Assembly (NCBI GenBank): GCA_016787725.1
Contig: JAEUTZ010000021.1
Span: 186,001-250,000 of the forward strand
Source: Cyclobacteriaceae bacterium
GTDB taxonomy: Bacteria; Bacteroidota; Bacteroidia; Cytophagales; Cyclobacteriaceae
DNA length: 64,000 nucleotides
Reading direction: 5' to 3'
Shown: positions 18,009 to 25,817 of the stretch, one piece after another
Position numbering within the stretch: position 1 is the first letter of the stretch
How the letters are laid out: each line of letters starts with the position of its first letter
Position numbers and translations under genes: made by a program
Notes under the pieces: generated by a model
Told to the model about the DNA's origin: nothing
The model's input: the letters and a program-made list of their open reading frames with translations, nothing else
Databases searched by the model: none

Positions 18009-18737
18009 ATGAAAGACCGCTTCTCCCACCACGCGCAACAATACGCACAATTCCGGCCGGTCTATCCAGACGCGTTCTATGCCTTTCTGTTTTCACACGT
18101 AACTAATTTTGATACTGCCTGGGACGCGGGCACAGGCAATGGGCAAGCCGCGCGCGTGTTGGCTACGCGATTTAAAAAAGTGTTGGCAACGGACATTAGT
18201 GCGAAACAATTAGAAAATGCCACACCCACAGAAAACATTGTTTATGCCGTGGGGGCCGAGACAACTTCCATGTCCGATCATTCCGTGGATCTTATTACGG
18301 TCGCCCAGGCCATTCACTGGTTCAACATTCCGGTGTTCTTCAACGAAGTTAAACGGGTAGCCAAGCCCGATGCGATAATAGCCGTGTGGGGGTATGGACT
18401 CTTGCAAATCAATCCTTCAATCGATCAGAAAATAGATCACTTCTATAAAAATGTCGTTGGTCCGTACTGGGATCCGGAACGCACGCTGATTGACAACCAC
18501 TATCGCACAATTCCCTTCCCATTTCAAGAGCTTGAGTCTCCGCCTTTATCATTTTCATTTCAATGGTCGCTGCAGCAACTAGAAGGGTATCTCAACACCT
18601 GGTCGGCTGTGCATAATTATATCGCTGCCAACCACGCCAACCCGGTGGAAACCCTGATAGCCCAACTACAGTCTAATTGGAGAGAGGCGCTACCAGTAGC
18701 ATTTCCAATGTTTCAAAGGATAGGCCGCATTAACTAG
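18009..18737 (+). CDS. Class I SAM-dependent methyltransferase
   Basis: A 242-residue Rossmann-fold methyltransferase of the UbiE/SmtA-like group. Motif I is WDAGTGNGQAARVL near residue 38, motif II is LATDIS, and the post-II region DLITVAQAIHWFN carries the AQAxHWF signature common in small-molecule methyltransferases. Motif III lies near IIAVWGYG. There is no signal peptide. The substrate is unknown. It starts 16 bases after repeat D, so its promoter may lie within the repeat cassette. Confidence 0.88.
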   Translation: MKDRFSHHAQQYAQFRPVYPDAFYAFLFSHVTNFDTAWDAGTGNGQAARVLATRFKKVLATDISAKQLENATPTENIVYAVGAETTSMSDHSVDLITVAQAIHWFNIPVFFNEVKRVAKPDAIIAVWGYGLLQINPSIDQKIDHFYKNVVGPYWDPERTLIDNHYRTIPFPFQELESPPLSFSFQWSLQQLEGYLNTWSAVHNYIAANHANPVETLIAQLQSNWREALPVAFPMFQRIGRIN

Positions 18738-18827
18738 CCGCTGGTATTATTCTGTTTCAGTATTTCAGTCAGATTAACTACTTTCCTGTAGGAATCGAAG
18801 TTCTAATTTTTACCGTTTATCCTCCCT

Positions 18828-20000
18828 ATGCCAAACAAAATCACACGTCAGCAATTCCTGGAACACAGCAGTAAAGTGATGGTGGCCGGCATGCTGGCTC
18901 CGTTTATCAGCCCCGCGGGAACTCTCTTTCAGGATAAGAAAGTGAAGGTCGGGCTTATCGGTTGTGGCAGCGTATCAGGCATGTATCTGCCGCACCTCTT
19001 TAAGTCCCCACATGTAGAACTGGTAAGCGTGTGCGACATCGTCCCCGAAAGGGCTAAAGCAGCAGCAACACGATATAACATACCAAACTATTACACACAC
19101 ATCGATCAGCAACTGGCGGGTGCCCCGTTTAATTTGTTGGTCAACCTTACCGACATGCAGGAACATGGTCGCCTCAACAAGATTGCTTTGCTGAAAAAGA
19201 GGCATGTATGGAGCGAAAAGCCTCTGGCCAACACCTATGCCGAAGGCAAAGCCCTGCTCGATTTATCGAAGCAACAAGGTGTACGCCTTTGGGGTGCACC
19301 CGCAGTTGTAAATAGTCCGCAGTTTGCGTACATGTCAAAAATGATTCAAGAAGGTAAAATAGGAAAAGTATCTGCGGCCCATGCACACTACGGCCATCTC
19401 GGACCAACGTGGTCAGCATTCTTCTACGAAAAAGGAGGTGGAAGTTTGCCCGATCTGGGTGTATACAATATAGCCACCCTTACAGGATTACTGGGCCCAG
19501 CCAAATCTGTGATGGGCATGACAAGCATTGTTACATCCGAACGAACCGTAGATAACAAGGGAAAGATAATAGTGGAAGCCGAAGATAATGCGATGATCTT
19601 GATGGATCACGGGAACGGTGTGCTTTCGCACGTACAATGTGGCTTTAATTATTTCGATCCATATGGACATGCAGGTGAGGGCCAGGATAAACCCACCCTA
19701 TCCATTTGGGGTACCCACGGCAACTTGCAACTGATTGGTTATGACTGGGCACCTTTTGCCGTTGATGTAGCCACGCACGAACATGAAATGACCAGACGGG
19801 AAGCCACCAACACCGGCACGTATGTGTGGGAGCAAGGAGCTTCGGTAATTTCAGAAAGTCTGGTTTCCGGCAACGAGCCATTGATTGCTGCCGAGCATGC
19901 CTTGCATGTATTGGAAATAATTGAGGCAACCCGAACTTCACAGCAATCCGGTAAAAGAATATCAATAAAATCGACATTCAACTATCCTATCGTATCGTGA
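18828..20000 (+). CDS. Gfo/Idh/MocA family oxidoreductase, exported
   Basis: NAD(P)-dependent oxidoreductase or sugar-active enzyme, 390 residues. The Rossmann domain starts KVGLIGCGSVSGMY near residue 39, and SEKPLA near residue 131 carries the Lys-Pro of the family. The first 30 residues (TRQQFLEHSSKVMVAGMLAP) resemble a leader of the Tat type with a degenerate motif, so periplasmic location is plausible. Bacteroidota often have such secreted Gfo/Idh/MocA enzymes acting on carbohydrates. It precedes the second D-aminoacylase gene by 50 bases. Confidence 0.88.
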   Translation: MPNKITRQQFLEHSSKVMVAGMLAPFISPAGTLFQDKKVKVGLIGCGSVSGMYLPHLFKSPHVELVSVCDIVPERAKAAATRYNIPNYYTHIDQQLAGAPFNLLVNLTDMQEHGRLNKIALLKKRHVWSEKPLANTYAEGKALLDLSKQQGVRLWGAPAVVNSPQFAYMSKMIQEGKIGKVSAAHAHYGHLGPTWSAFFYEKGGGSLPDLGVYNIATLTGLLGPAKSVMGMTSIVTSERTVDNKGKIIVEAEDNAMILMDHGNGVLSHVQCGFNYFDPYGHAGEGQDKPTLSIWGTHGNLQLIGYDWAPFAVDVATHEHEMTRREATNTGTYVWEQGASVISESLVSGNEPLIAAEHALHVLEIIEATRTSQQSGKRISIKSTFNYPIVS

Positions 20001-20050
20001 CGCATTCAAACTCCAGAACCTTTCTATTAATTCAGTAACTCCCAACCCGT

Positions 20051-21739
20051 ATGAAAAATCTACTTATCTCGCTGATCGTGCTCGTCCTCATTGCCGCGTG
20101 TCAAAAACAAAAATTCGAGGTTATTATTCGCGGTGGCACTGTATACGATGGCTCCGGTAAACCTGGGGTTGTAACTGATGTTGGCATCAATGCCGATACG
20201 ATTGCGGCCATCGGAGATCTTTCCAACGCCATCGCGGAAACCGAAATTGATGCGAAAGGCCTGGCCGTTGCCCCCGGCTTTATCAACATGCTGAGCTGGG
20301 CCACCGAATCCTTGATCATCGATGGCAACTCCCAGGCCGACATCCGGCAAGGAGTAACCCTCGAAGTATTTGGTGAAGGCATGAGCATGGGTCCGATGAA
20401 TGAAGCGATGAAGGCCGAACTGGCAAAGGAGATGAGGCGCAACCCCGATGGCAAATACGAAGTAGATTGGACAACCCTGGGGGAATATCTGGAGTCGCTG
20501 GAGCGCAGGGGCGTTGCCCCCAACGTTGCTTCCTTTATTGGTGCTACGAGTGTACGCATCCATGAACTGGGAAAAGCGAACCGCCTGCCCACTACTGCGG
20601 AAATGGAACGTATGAAAGCATTGGTAAAGCAAGCCATGGAAGAAGGGGCGATGGGTGTGGGCTCTTCTTTGATTTATGCTCCGGCCAACTATTCTTCGAC
20701 CGAGGAATTGATAGAACTCTGTAAAGTAGCGGGTGACTATGGAGGCATGTACATCACCCACATGCGCAGCGAAGGCAACAACATCTTTGGAGCGGTGAAT
20801 GAAACCATCCGCATTGCGCGGGAAGCAAAATTGCCGGCCGAAATCTATCACCTGAAAATGGCCGGCAAAGACAATTGGTGGAAACTCGATTCTGTACTGA
20901 ACCTGATTGAGGCTGCGAACAAGGAAGGCTTGAAGATCACCGCAGATATGTATACCTATCCGGCCGGAGCCACCGGGTTGGATGCGTCCATGCCGCCCTG
21001 GGTGCAGGAGGGTGGAATGAAAGAATGGATCAAGCGCCTGCAAAACCCTGCCATCCGAAAGAAAGCTCTCGATGAAATGCGCAAGCCCTCTGATAAATGG
21101 GAGAACCTGCTGTTGATGGCCGGGAGCCCCGACCGGGTTCTGTTGCTAGGATTTGCCAACGATTCATTGAAACAGTTTACTGGAAAGACATTGGCAGAAG
21201 TGGCGAAAGTTTATGGTAAGAGCCCGGAGGAGACAGCCATGGATCTGGTAATTGCCGACAGCACGCGGGTAAGTACTGCGTATTTTATGATGAGCGAAGA
21301 AAATATCAAACGGCAGATTGCCCTGCCGTATCTGAGTTTTGGTTCGGATGCTGAATCACCGGCTACCGAAGGTATATTTCTAAAATCGAGTACGCATCCG
21401 AGAGCCTATGGCAATTTCGCACGGTTGCTGGGGAAATATGTGCGGGAGGAGAAGGTGATCACACTGGAAGAGGCGATTCGCAAGCTTACTTCGCTACCGG
21501 CTTCGAATTTGAACATTCAAAAACGCGGACTTCTTGCGCCCGGATACTATGCCGATGTGGCCATCTTCGATCCGGAAAAAATTCAGGATCATGCCACGTT
21601 TGAAAAACCCCATCAGTATAGTACGGGCATGGTGCATGTATTGGTGAATGGTACAGCCGTACTGAAGGAGGGCGAGCATACCGGGGCCCGCCCGGGTCGT
21701 GTGGTGCGTGGACCCGGATGGAAAAAGCAGCTACCGTAA
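20051..21739 (+). CDS. D-aminoacylase-like amidohydrolase lipoprotein, copy 2
   Basis: Paralogue of the protein encoded at 15869, 562 residues, with a lipobox LIAAC (Cys17). The metal-site segment is again APGFINMLSWATES, without HxH, and the cysteine segment is VFGEGMS. ITHMRSE, EIYHLKMAG and FGSDAES keep the later His, His and Asp. The C-terminus RPGRVVRGPGWKKQLP shows what the natural end looks like where copy 1 has repeat-encoded residues. Its likely role is hydrolysis or processing of N-acyl amino acids or cyclic amides in the periplasm, with an altered metal centre. Confidence 0.85.
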   Translation: MKNLLISLIVLVLIAACQKQKFEVIIRGGTVYDGSGKPGVVTDVGINADTIAAIGDLSNAIAETEIDAKGLAVAPGFINMLSWATESLIIDGNSQADIRQGVTLEVFGEGMSMGPMNEAMKAELAKEMRRNPDGKYEVDWTTLGEYLESLERRGVAPNVASFIGATSVRIHELGKANRLPTTAEMERMKALVKQAMEEGAMGVGSSLIYAPANYSSTEELIELCKVAGDYGGMYITHMRSEGNNIFGAVNETIRIAREAKLPAEIYHLKMAGKDNWWKLDSVLNLIEAANKEGLKITADMYTYPAGATGLDASMPPWVQEGGMKEWIKRLQNPAIRKKALDEMRKPSDKWENLLLMAGSPDRVLLLGFANDSLKQFTGKTLAEVAKVYGKSPEETAMDLVIADSTRVSTAYFMMSEENIKRQIALPYLSFGSDAESPATEGIFLKSSTHPRAYGNFARLLGKYVREEKVITLEEAIRKLTSLPASNLNIQKRGLLAPGYYADVAIFDPEKIQDHATFEKPHQYSTGMVHVLVNGTAVLKEGEHTGARPGRVVRGPGWKKQLP

Positions 21740-21792
21740 TTATTGGAGTGGATGGCGGATATTGAATAAACTCGTTAACAGAATTCTACACG

Positions 21793-22137
21793 ATGGCATA
21801 CAATGAAGCACTGGCCAATCGCATTCGTGAAGCGTTGCTACCCGTAAAACAGGTTAAAGAAAAAGAAATGATGGGCGGTTTGACCTTCATGGTAAATGGT
21901 AAAATGTGTGTGGGCATTATTCAGGATGAGATGATGTGCCGCATCGATCCGGCAGTTCAACCGGAAGCGTTGGAAAAGAACGGATGTCGCAGGATGGATT
22001 TTACAGGCCGGCCCATGAAGGGGTACGTAATGGTGGAAGACTCCGGGATGAAGTCAAAAAAGGAGTTCGGCTATTGGATTAATTTATGTCTTGATTTCAA
22101 CACGCGAGCGAAGGCATCCAAGAAAAGAAAAAAATGA
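21793..22137 (+). CDS. TfoX N-terminal domain protein
   Basis: A 114-residue protein with the TfoX/Sxy N-terminal fold: VKEKEMMGGLTFMVNGKMCV, then DEMMCRIDP and GRPMKGYVMVED. The C-terminal TfoX domain is absent, as in many short members in Bacteroidota. The basic tail (KASKKRKK) could contact nucleic acid. In gammaproteobacteria TfoX controls competence; that role is not established for short forms. Confidence 0.88.
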   Translation: MAYNEALANRIREALLPVKQVKEKEMMGGLTFMVNGKMCVGIIQDEMMCRIDPAVQPEALEKNGCRRMDFTGRPMKGYVMVEDSGMKSKKEFGYWINLCLDFNTRAKASKKRKK

Positions 22138-22258
22138 GTTCTTCAAGCGTATGTCAAACTTTCATAAAAAAATTTCAACATCGTCTTTTACAATCCCACC
22201 GAAATCGGTGAATGTGACTAAAAAATGTTCGCCTTACTTTAGCGAATGCGGCTCCTGT

Positions 22259-22370
22259 TTATTCTGATCGCAAACTATTGACCGGATTCATCAACGAAGC
22301 TTTGATCGCCTGATAACTTACCGTCATTGAGCAGATTACGCCAGGCGATTTTGAGGTAATTCCGGATCAT
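22259..22370 (-). pseudogene. Fossil of an FtsX/MacB-type ABC permease gene
   Basis: On the minus strand ATG at 22370 reads MIRNYLKIAWRNLLND, the standard N-terminus of these permeases. Directly after it, in another frame, comes TVSYQAIKASLMNPVNSLRS followed by E and a stop (22259), the standard C-terminal end. The roughly 750-800 codons between are missing and the two ends are out of frame, so the gene was removed by internal deletion. The rest of 22138-22521 shows nothing else. Confidence 0.8.
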
Positions 22371-22521
22371 GGCTATGAGGTTAGCGGTATTAAGTCAGAA
22401 CTCTGAATCAGTAAGAAAGTTACATTCTTTTGATAAATGGTGGATATCGAATTCAGAACCCAGGAAGTAAAAAGGAGCGGTATGAAAGATTACTTTTTAT
22501 GCGGTACGAATGCGTCTCTTG

Positions 22522-23262
22522 CTACAACAAATAAAATATACAATACACCATCCCCAGATTGAAGGCTGCGTGACAAATGATGGCCCCCAGCAGCGAGCCC
22601 GCATATTTACGGCAGGCATAGAAGACTAGACTCACAATGAACATACTGCTTACCCAAATCAGCGCAGGCAGCCATAGAATTTGCCATTGCGAATTCACAT
22701 ACACCAAACCGAAATGAGCGAGATGCGTTAACGCAAAAGCAGAAGCATCAATCCGGCTGGCTGTTGATTCACCAACCGATTCTCTGAAACTGCTATGGAC
22801 AATGCCGCGGAAGAATAATTCTTCGCCAACCGGACTGAAGATCATGCTCACCAAGGCAGTGATTATGAACATCACCCGTTTATCTTCCGTACTAATTCCG
22901 GCAGGAATGTTATACGACCGGCCAATGTACTGATACCAGTTTTCATAAGAGGTGCCGAACAGGCCCTTCCCGGTCAAATGAATCAATAAACTGAATCCGA
23001 GACCTAACAAAATTGCGAATAGCAACCATTTTGCATCGGATGGTTTTACCAAACCGATCTTCGTGCGACCTGCGGGGGTAAGAAAGAGGAACGGGATAAG
23101 GGCCGAGACGACCATGATCAGTCCGATAGCGCCATAGTGTCCTGTCACATTTGCCTGCAGTACCAGGCCGAAGCGAGGCAGACAAATAAGCACAATCAGA
23201 AAGAGTCCAAACTTCCAGTTGAGAGAAAATAGCTTGTTCCAGAAGGGCCGCAGCAATTCCAT
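22522..23262 (-). CDS. CPBP family intramembrane glutamic protease
   Basis: Membrane protease of the CAAX/bacteriocin-processing (Abi) family, 246 residues, with about seven hydrophobic segments. Motif 1 is EELFFRG at 147-153, motif 2 is THLAHF near 183, and the last motif is GAIICHAAFN near 227, so all catalytic Glu and His residues are in place. Bacterial members are linked to peptide maturation or self-immunity, but no bacteriocin gene is evident nearby. Confidence 0.9.
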   Translation of the reverse strand: MELLRPFWNKLFSLNWKFGLFLIVLICLPRFGLVLQANVTGHYGAIGLIMVVSALIPFLFLTPAGRTKIGLVKPSDAKWLLFAILLGLGFSLLIHLTGKGLFGTSYENWYQYIGRSYNIPAGISTEDKRVMFIITALVSMIFSPVGEELFFRGIVHSSFRESVGESTASRIDASAFALTHLAHFGLVYVNSQWQILWLPALIWVSSMFIVSLVFYACRKYAGSLLGAIICHAAFNLGMVYCIFYLL

Positions 23263-23392
23263 TTACTGTAAATGCAGGTTCCCTTCAACCGTTCCAACAC
23301 CCCTTTGTTTCACCATATGTTACCACTGAAGGGTTTTTACATTTTTAAGCCAACAGCCCAGGGAAGTTTAACCCGATTGCGTTTTCCTACCA

Positions 23393-23800
23393 CTATTTTG
23401 CTCTCATTTTATTTCCCTTGGCTTCGTGAGTTACCTCGGCAAGTCCAAGTTTTTCAAGCAACGGTGGAAGGTACATGCCGAAGCGTCCGCGTAGTCCTTT
23501 TTTAAGTCCATACCAGCCACCGATTGGATTTTTTGGGGAACGACCCCAGGCTTCCACGGTTCCTTCCTTCGCGGGCTTTTGTTCATCGGCACTTCCAAGT
23601 TCCATCCAGTCACCGTGTTTTTTAAGCATTGCATGAAGGTCCGCAATACACCTCGGATCGTAAAGCAATACTGTTTTTCCTACAGTACAAACTAACACTT
23701 CTTTCCCGTCTTTTTCGTCAACGTGCATAGTATATTCTGAAGTCAGCGGAGGTGTTTTTAACACCATCGGTTTTTCTTTCGTGCCGATTTTATAGTTCAT
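23393..23800 (-). CDS. Hypothetical protein
   Basis: A 135-residue soluble protein without signal peptide. Residues 10-75 look like a beta-rich domain (EYTMHVDEKDGKEVLVCTVG). Residues 95-125 are Gly- and aromatic-rich (NPIGGWYGLKKGLRGRFGMY). The family was not recognised. It lies 51 bases after the SRPBCC gene on the same strand and may share its transcript. Confidence 0.65.
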   Translation of the reverse strand: MNYKIGTKEKPMVLKTPPLTSEYTMHVDEKDGKEVLVCTVGKTVLLYDPRCIADLHAMLKKHGDWMELGSADEQKPAKEGTVEAWGRSPKNPIGGWYGLKKGLRGRFGMYLPPLLEKLGLAEVTHEAKGNKMRAK

Positions 23801-23851
23801 AGTAATTTTCTATTTAAGTTGTGAAATCTTTTTAATGTTACAGCGAGGAAA

Positions 23852-24325
23852 TCATTTCGTACGCATGATTGTTTCTGATTCTTTTTTTAAGTCGCGGGCA
23901 AATTGTTCAAACGATTGATCAAAGGGTGGGATCATGTTGGCGTAGAGGGGAAACATGAACCCACCAATCTTTTCTGACATTGAAAAGACCACAGACCCAC
24001 GGTCGTTTTTTTTGATCGTATAGGTACGATTTCCCTGACCATCTCCCCACACTAGTTTCTTTTCCACCTCAACCTCTTTAACCTGTAATGTGAAGGTACG
24101 CTTCGCATCCAGGGTTGATTTTAATTTAATTTTTTCACCGGGGGCGATCGTACCTTCAATTGCAGTAACAGTCGAATTCCAACGGGGATAGTCTGATGCC
24201 TTGGTTAACAAAGCCCATACGATAGCCGGATCTGCTTCAATTTCAATGGTTACTGACGTTTCCCTGCTAAAGGTTGTTTTAACGGTACTGGCTTTTCCGT
24301 TTTGAGTAAAGGATGCGGTGGTCAT
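23852..24325 (-). CDS. SRPBCC/polyketide-cyclase-like protein
   Basis: A 157-residue START/Bet v1-like lipid-pocket protein. SVTIEIEADPAIVWALLTKA and YPRWNSTVTAIEGTI are the typical first strand and helices, and the long C-terminal helix is QSFEQFARDLKKESETI. Members bind hydrophobic ligands or act as AHSA1-like cochaperones. It follows the ECF sigma gene by about 80 bases and may belong to its regulon, an inference from position only. Confidence 0.82.
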   Translation of the reverse strand: MTTASFTQNGKASTVKTTFSRETSVTIEIEADPAIVWALLTKASDYPRWNSTVTAIEGTIAPGEKIKLKSTLDAKRTFTLQVKEVEVEKKLVWGDGQGNRTYTIKKNDRGSVVFSMSEKIGGFMFPLYANMIPPFDQSFEQFARDLKKESETIMRTK

Positions 24326-24403
24326 AATGGAGATTCTTTAAAATTTGTGATTGCCTATTGTTTTGCTCTCTGTTTGACGATTGGGCAGAACGAAACGATA
24401 GGA

Positions 24404-25207
24404 TTAATCAGTAGATTTTTCCAAATATTTTTCCATTACCTGTCTATTGTGTTCTAAATGATGCAGTTGCAAATCAGCAGCCTTGGATTGAAGCGGATCG
24501 ATTTCTCTGAGAATCTGCATCCTCAAGTCAAATAAATGTTCTTTGTCTCCTTTTTCAGCCTCCTTCACTAGTTCAATTTTAACCAATTCAGCCTGTGTAT
24601 CTTGCTTAGGGTTGAAAATGCCATTGAGTTCTGAACACTGATGACACACCCCGTTTTTATTAATTAAGGCACATCTCCCTTCGAATAGGGTTATCATTTT
24701 TGACCTTCCCGTATGAAGGTAATATTTCACCATAGCCTCTGTCACGCCTAGAATAATAACTATTTCGGAAACCTTAAAGTCATAAACCTCTTTTAAGAAT
24801 ACACAAAGTTGTTGCTCGAGGGGGAGTGATTTTGAAATGCAGGTAAAACAAAAAGCAATGTGTTCCTTTACTTCGAATTGCCCATGAGGTGAAGTCATTC
24901 GAATATTCATGGCCTCCTGAAAAAACTGGTTATTCGATAAGGCCGCCTCTTTCGCGATATCGGTTACGTTTTCGGACCACCGTTTTTGTACCCGGGCGTT
25001 GTCTTTAGCCAGGTTGGAAGCGATGGCAAAAACCCAGGTTTTTAAAGAGGCCTCACCGCGAAAGGTGGGCAAGCTGTTCAACGCTTTCAGATAGGTGTCG
25101 TGAACAAGATCTTCTGCATCTGCCAGGCTGGCGGTCATGCGTAGCAGGAAGGATTTCAAGGGGCGGGCAAGGCCCTTAAATTCTTGATTGAAAAGTTCCT
25201 CGGTCAT
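24404..25207 (-). CDS. ECF sigma factor with extended C-terminus
   Basis: Extracytoplasmic-function sigma factor, 267 residues. Region 2 spans about 10-75, with DAEDLVHDTYLKAL and LKTWVFAIASNLAKD; region 4 is near 125-165 (SLPLEQQLCVFLKEVYDFKV). After region 4 it has about 100 extra residues with CALINKNGVCHQCSELNG, whose Cys residues could bind metal, and a charged helical tail. ECF factors are usually 160-200 residues, so the tail may replace a separate anti-sigma factor. Its start overlaps the preceding reading frame by four bases. Confidence 0.88.
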   Translation of the reverse strand: MTEELFNQEFKGLARPLKSFLLRMTASLADAEDLVHDTYLKALNSLPTFRGEASLKTWVFAIASNLAKDNARVQKRWSENVTDIAKEAALSNNQFFQEAMNIRMTSPHGQFEVKEHIAFCFTCISKSLPLEQQLCVFLKEVYDFKVSEIVIILGVTEAMVKYYLHTGRSKMITLFEGRCALINKNGVCHQCSELNGIFNPKQDTQAELVKIELVKEAEKGDKEHLFDLRMQILREIDPLQSKAADLQLHHLEHNRQVMEKYLEKSTD

Positions 25208-25437
25208 AGGAATAAGCTTTCGTTTACTGTTGATGTGAGTTCGGAATTTTGTTTAACCAATACTTCGTTTCCTAGCTGACTGAAGTCAATCGTGTGGACA
25301 ATCACCTTGATGTTAAAATCTTCAGGCTGTAAAAAGTGATGCGTTGCCAACACCGACCGTTCCCAAACAGAAAGTAGCTGTTCCCTCAAATTTTGATCAT
25401 AAGGTTGAATAAGGATTGAAGACTGCTTATCGTTCAT
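25204..25437 (-). pseudogene. Truncated GNAT acetyltransferase
   Basis: From ATG at 25437, 77 codons. The first 45 or so (ILIQPYDQNLREQLLSVWER, then ATHHFLQPEDF) match the N-terminal part of GNAT acetyltransferases of the WERSVxATHxFL type. After FSQL the protein turns to unrelated residues and stops, so the acetyl-CoA-binding core is missing. It overlaps the HNH gene and the sigma gene by four bases each (ATGA), which might keep translation coupled even though the enzyme part is lost. Confidence 0.6.
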
Positions 25438-25763
25438 GTAGGATATTGATTTTTGTTGTGAAACAAATGTTTCTTTACCACATGAGCAACAGTGTCTTTT
25501 TTGATTCCTTTTGCAATACAATATTTAGTGTTCAACCAGTCGGCCAAAACTTTTGCCCCCTTACTTGCATTACATGAACCACAGCAAAGGGCTATGTTTT
25601 CAGGTCCATTAATTTTTATGTCGTTTACTATGTGTTCCCAAGTAGGTCTTGTCTTATGATTAACGATGGAGCTAGTAAATGAAATTCCACAATAGACGCA
25701 ACTCAAGTCTCTTTTCTTTACTAATTCTGCTACATCATTCGGTATGCCCCAGCGATTAGCCAT
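25434..25763 (-). CDS. HNH endonuclease
   Basis: A 109-residue HNH nuclease. CVYCG and CCGSCNASKG are the zinc-binding knuckles, and WEHIVNDIKINGPENIAL carries the HNH catalytic part (His in WEH, Asn in EN). It is the stand-alone minimal form; the target is unknown. It starts the three-gene run HNH, GNAT remnant, ECF sigma factor. Confidence 0.88.
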   Translation of the reverse strand: MANRWGIPNDVAELVKKRDLSCVYCGISFTSSIVNHKTRPTWEHIVNDIKINGPENIALCCGSCNASKGAKVLADWLNTKYCIAKGIKKDTVAHVVKKHLFHNKNQYPT

Positions 25764-25817
25764 CCTAATTACTCTTTCATCTTACATCTCCCAGGTCTTA
25801 TGTCTTATGTCTATCGT

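Noticed and set aside
20060-21043. 327-codon minus-strand open frame opposite the second D-aminoacylase gene
   Set aside because: It lies wholly antisense to a gene with clear family motifs, and its composition (rich in His, Phe, Arg and Gly) is that of an antisense shadow.
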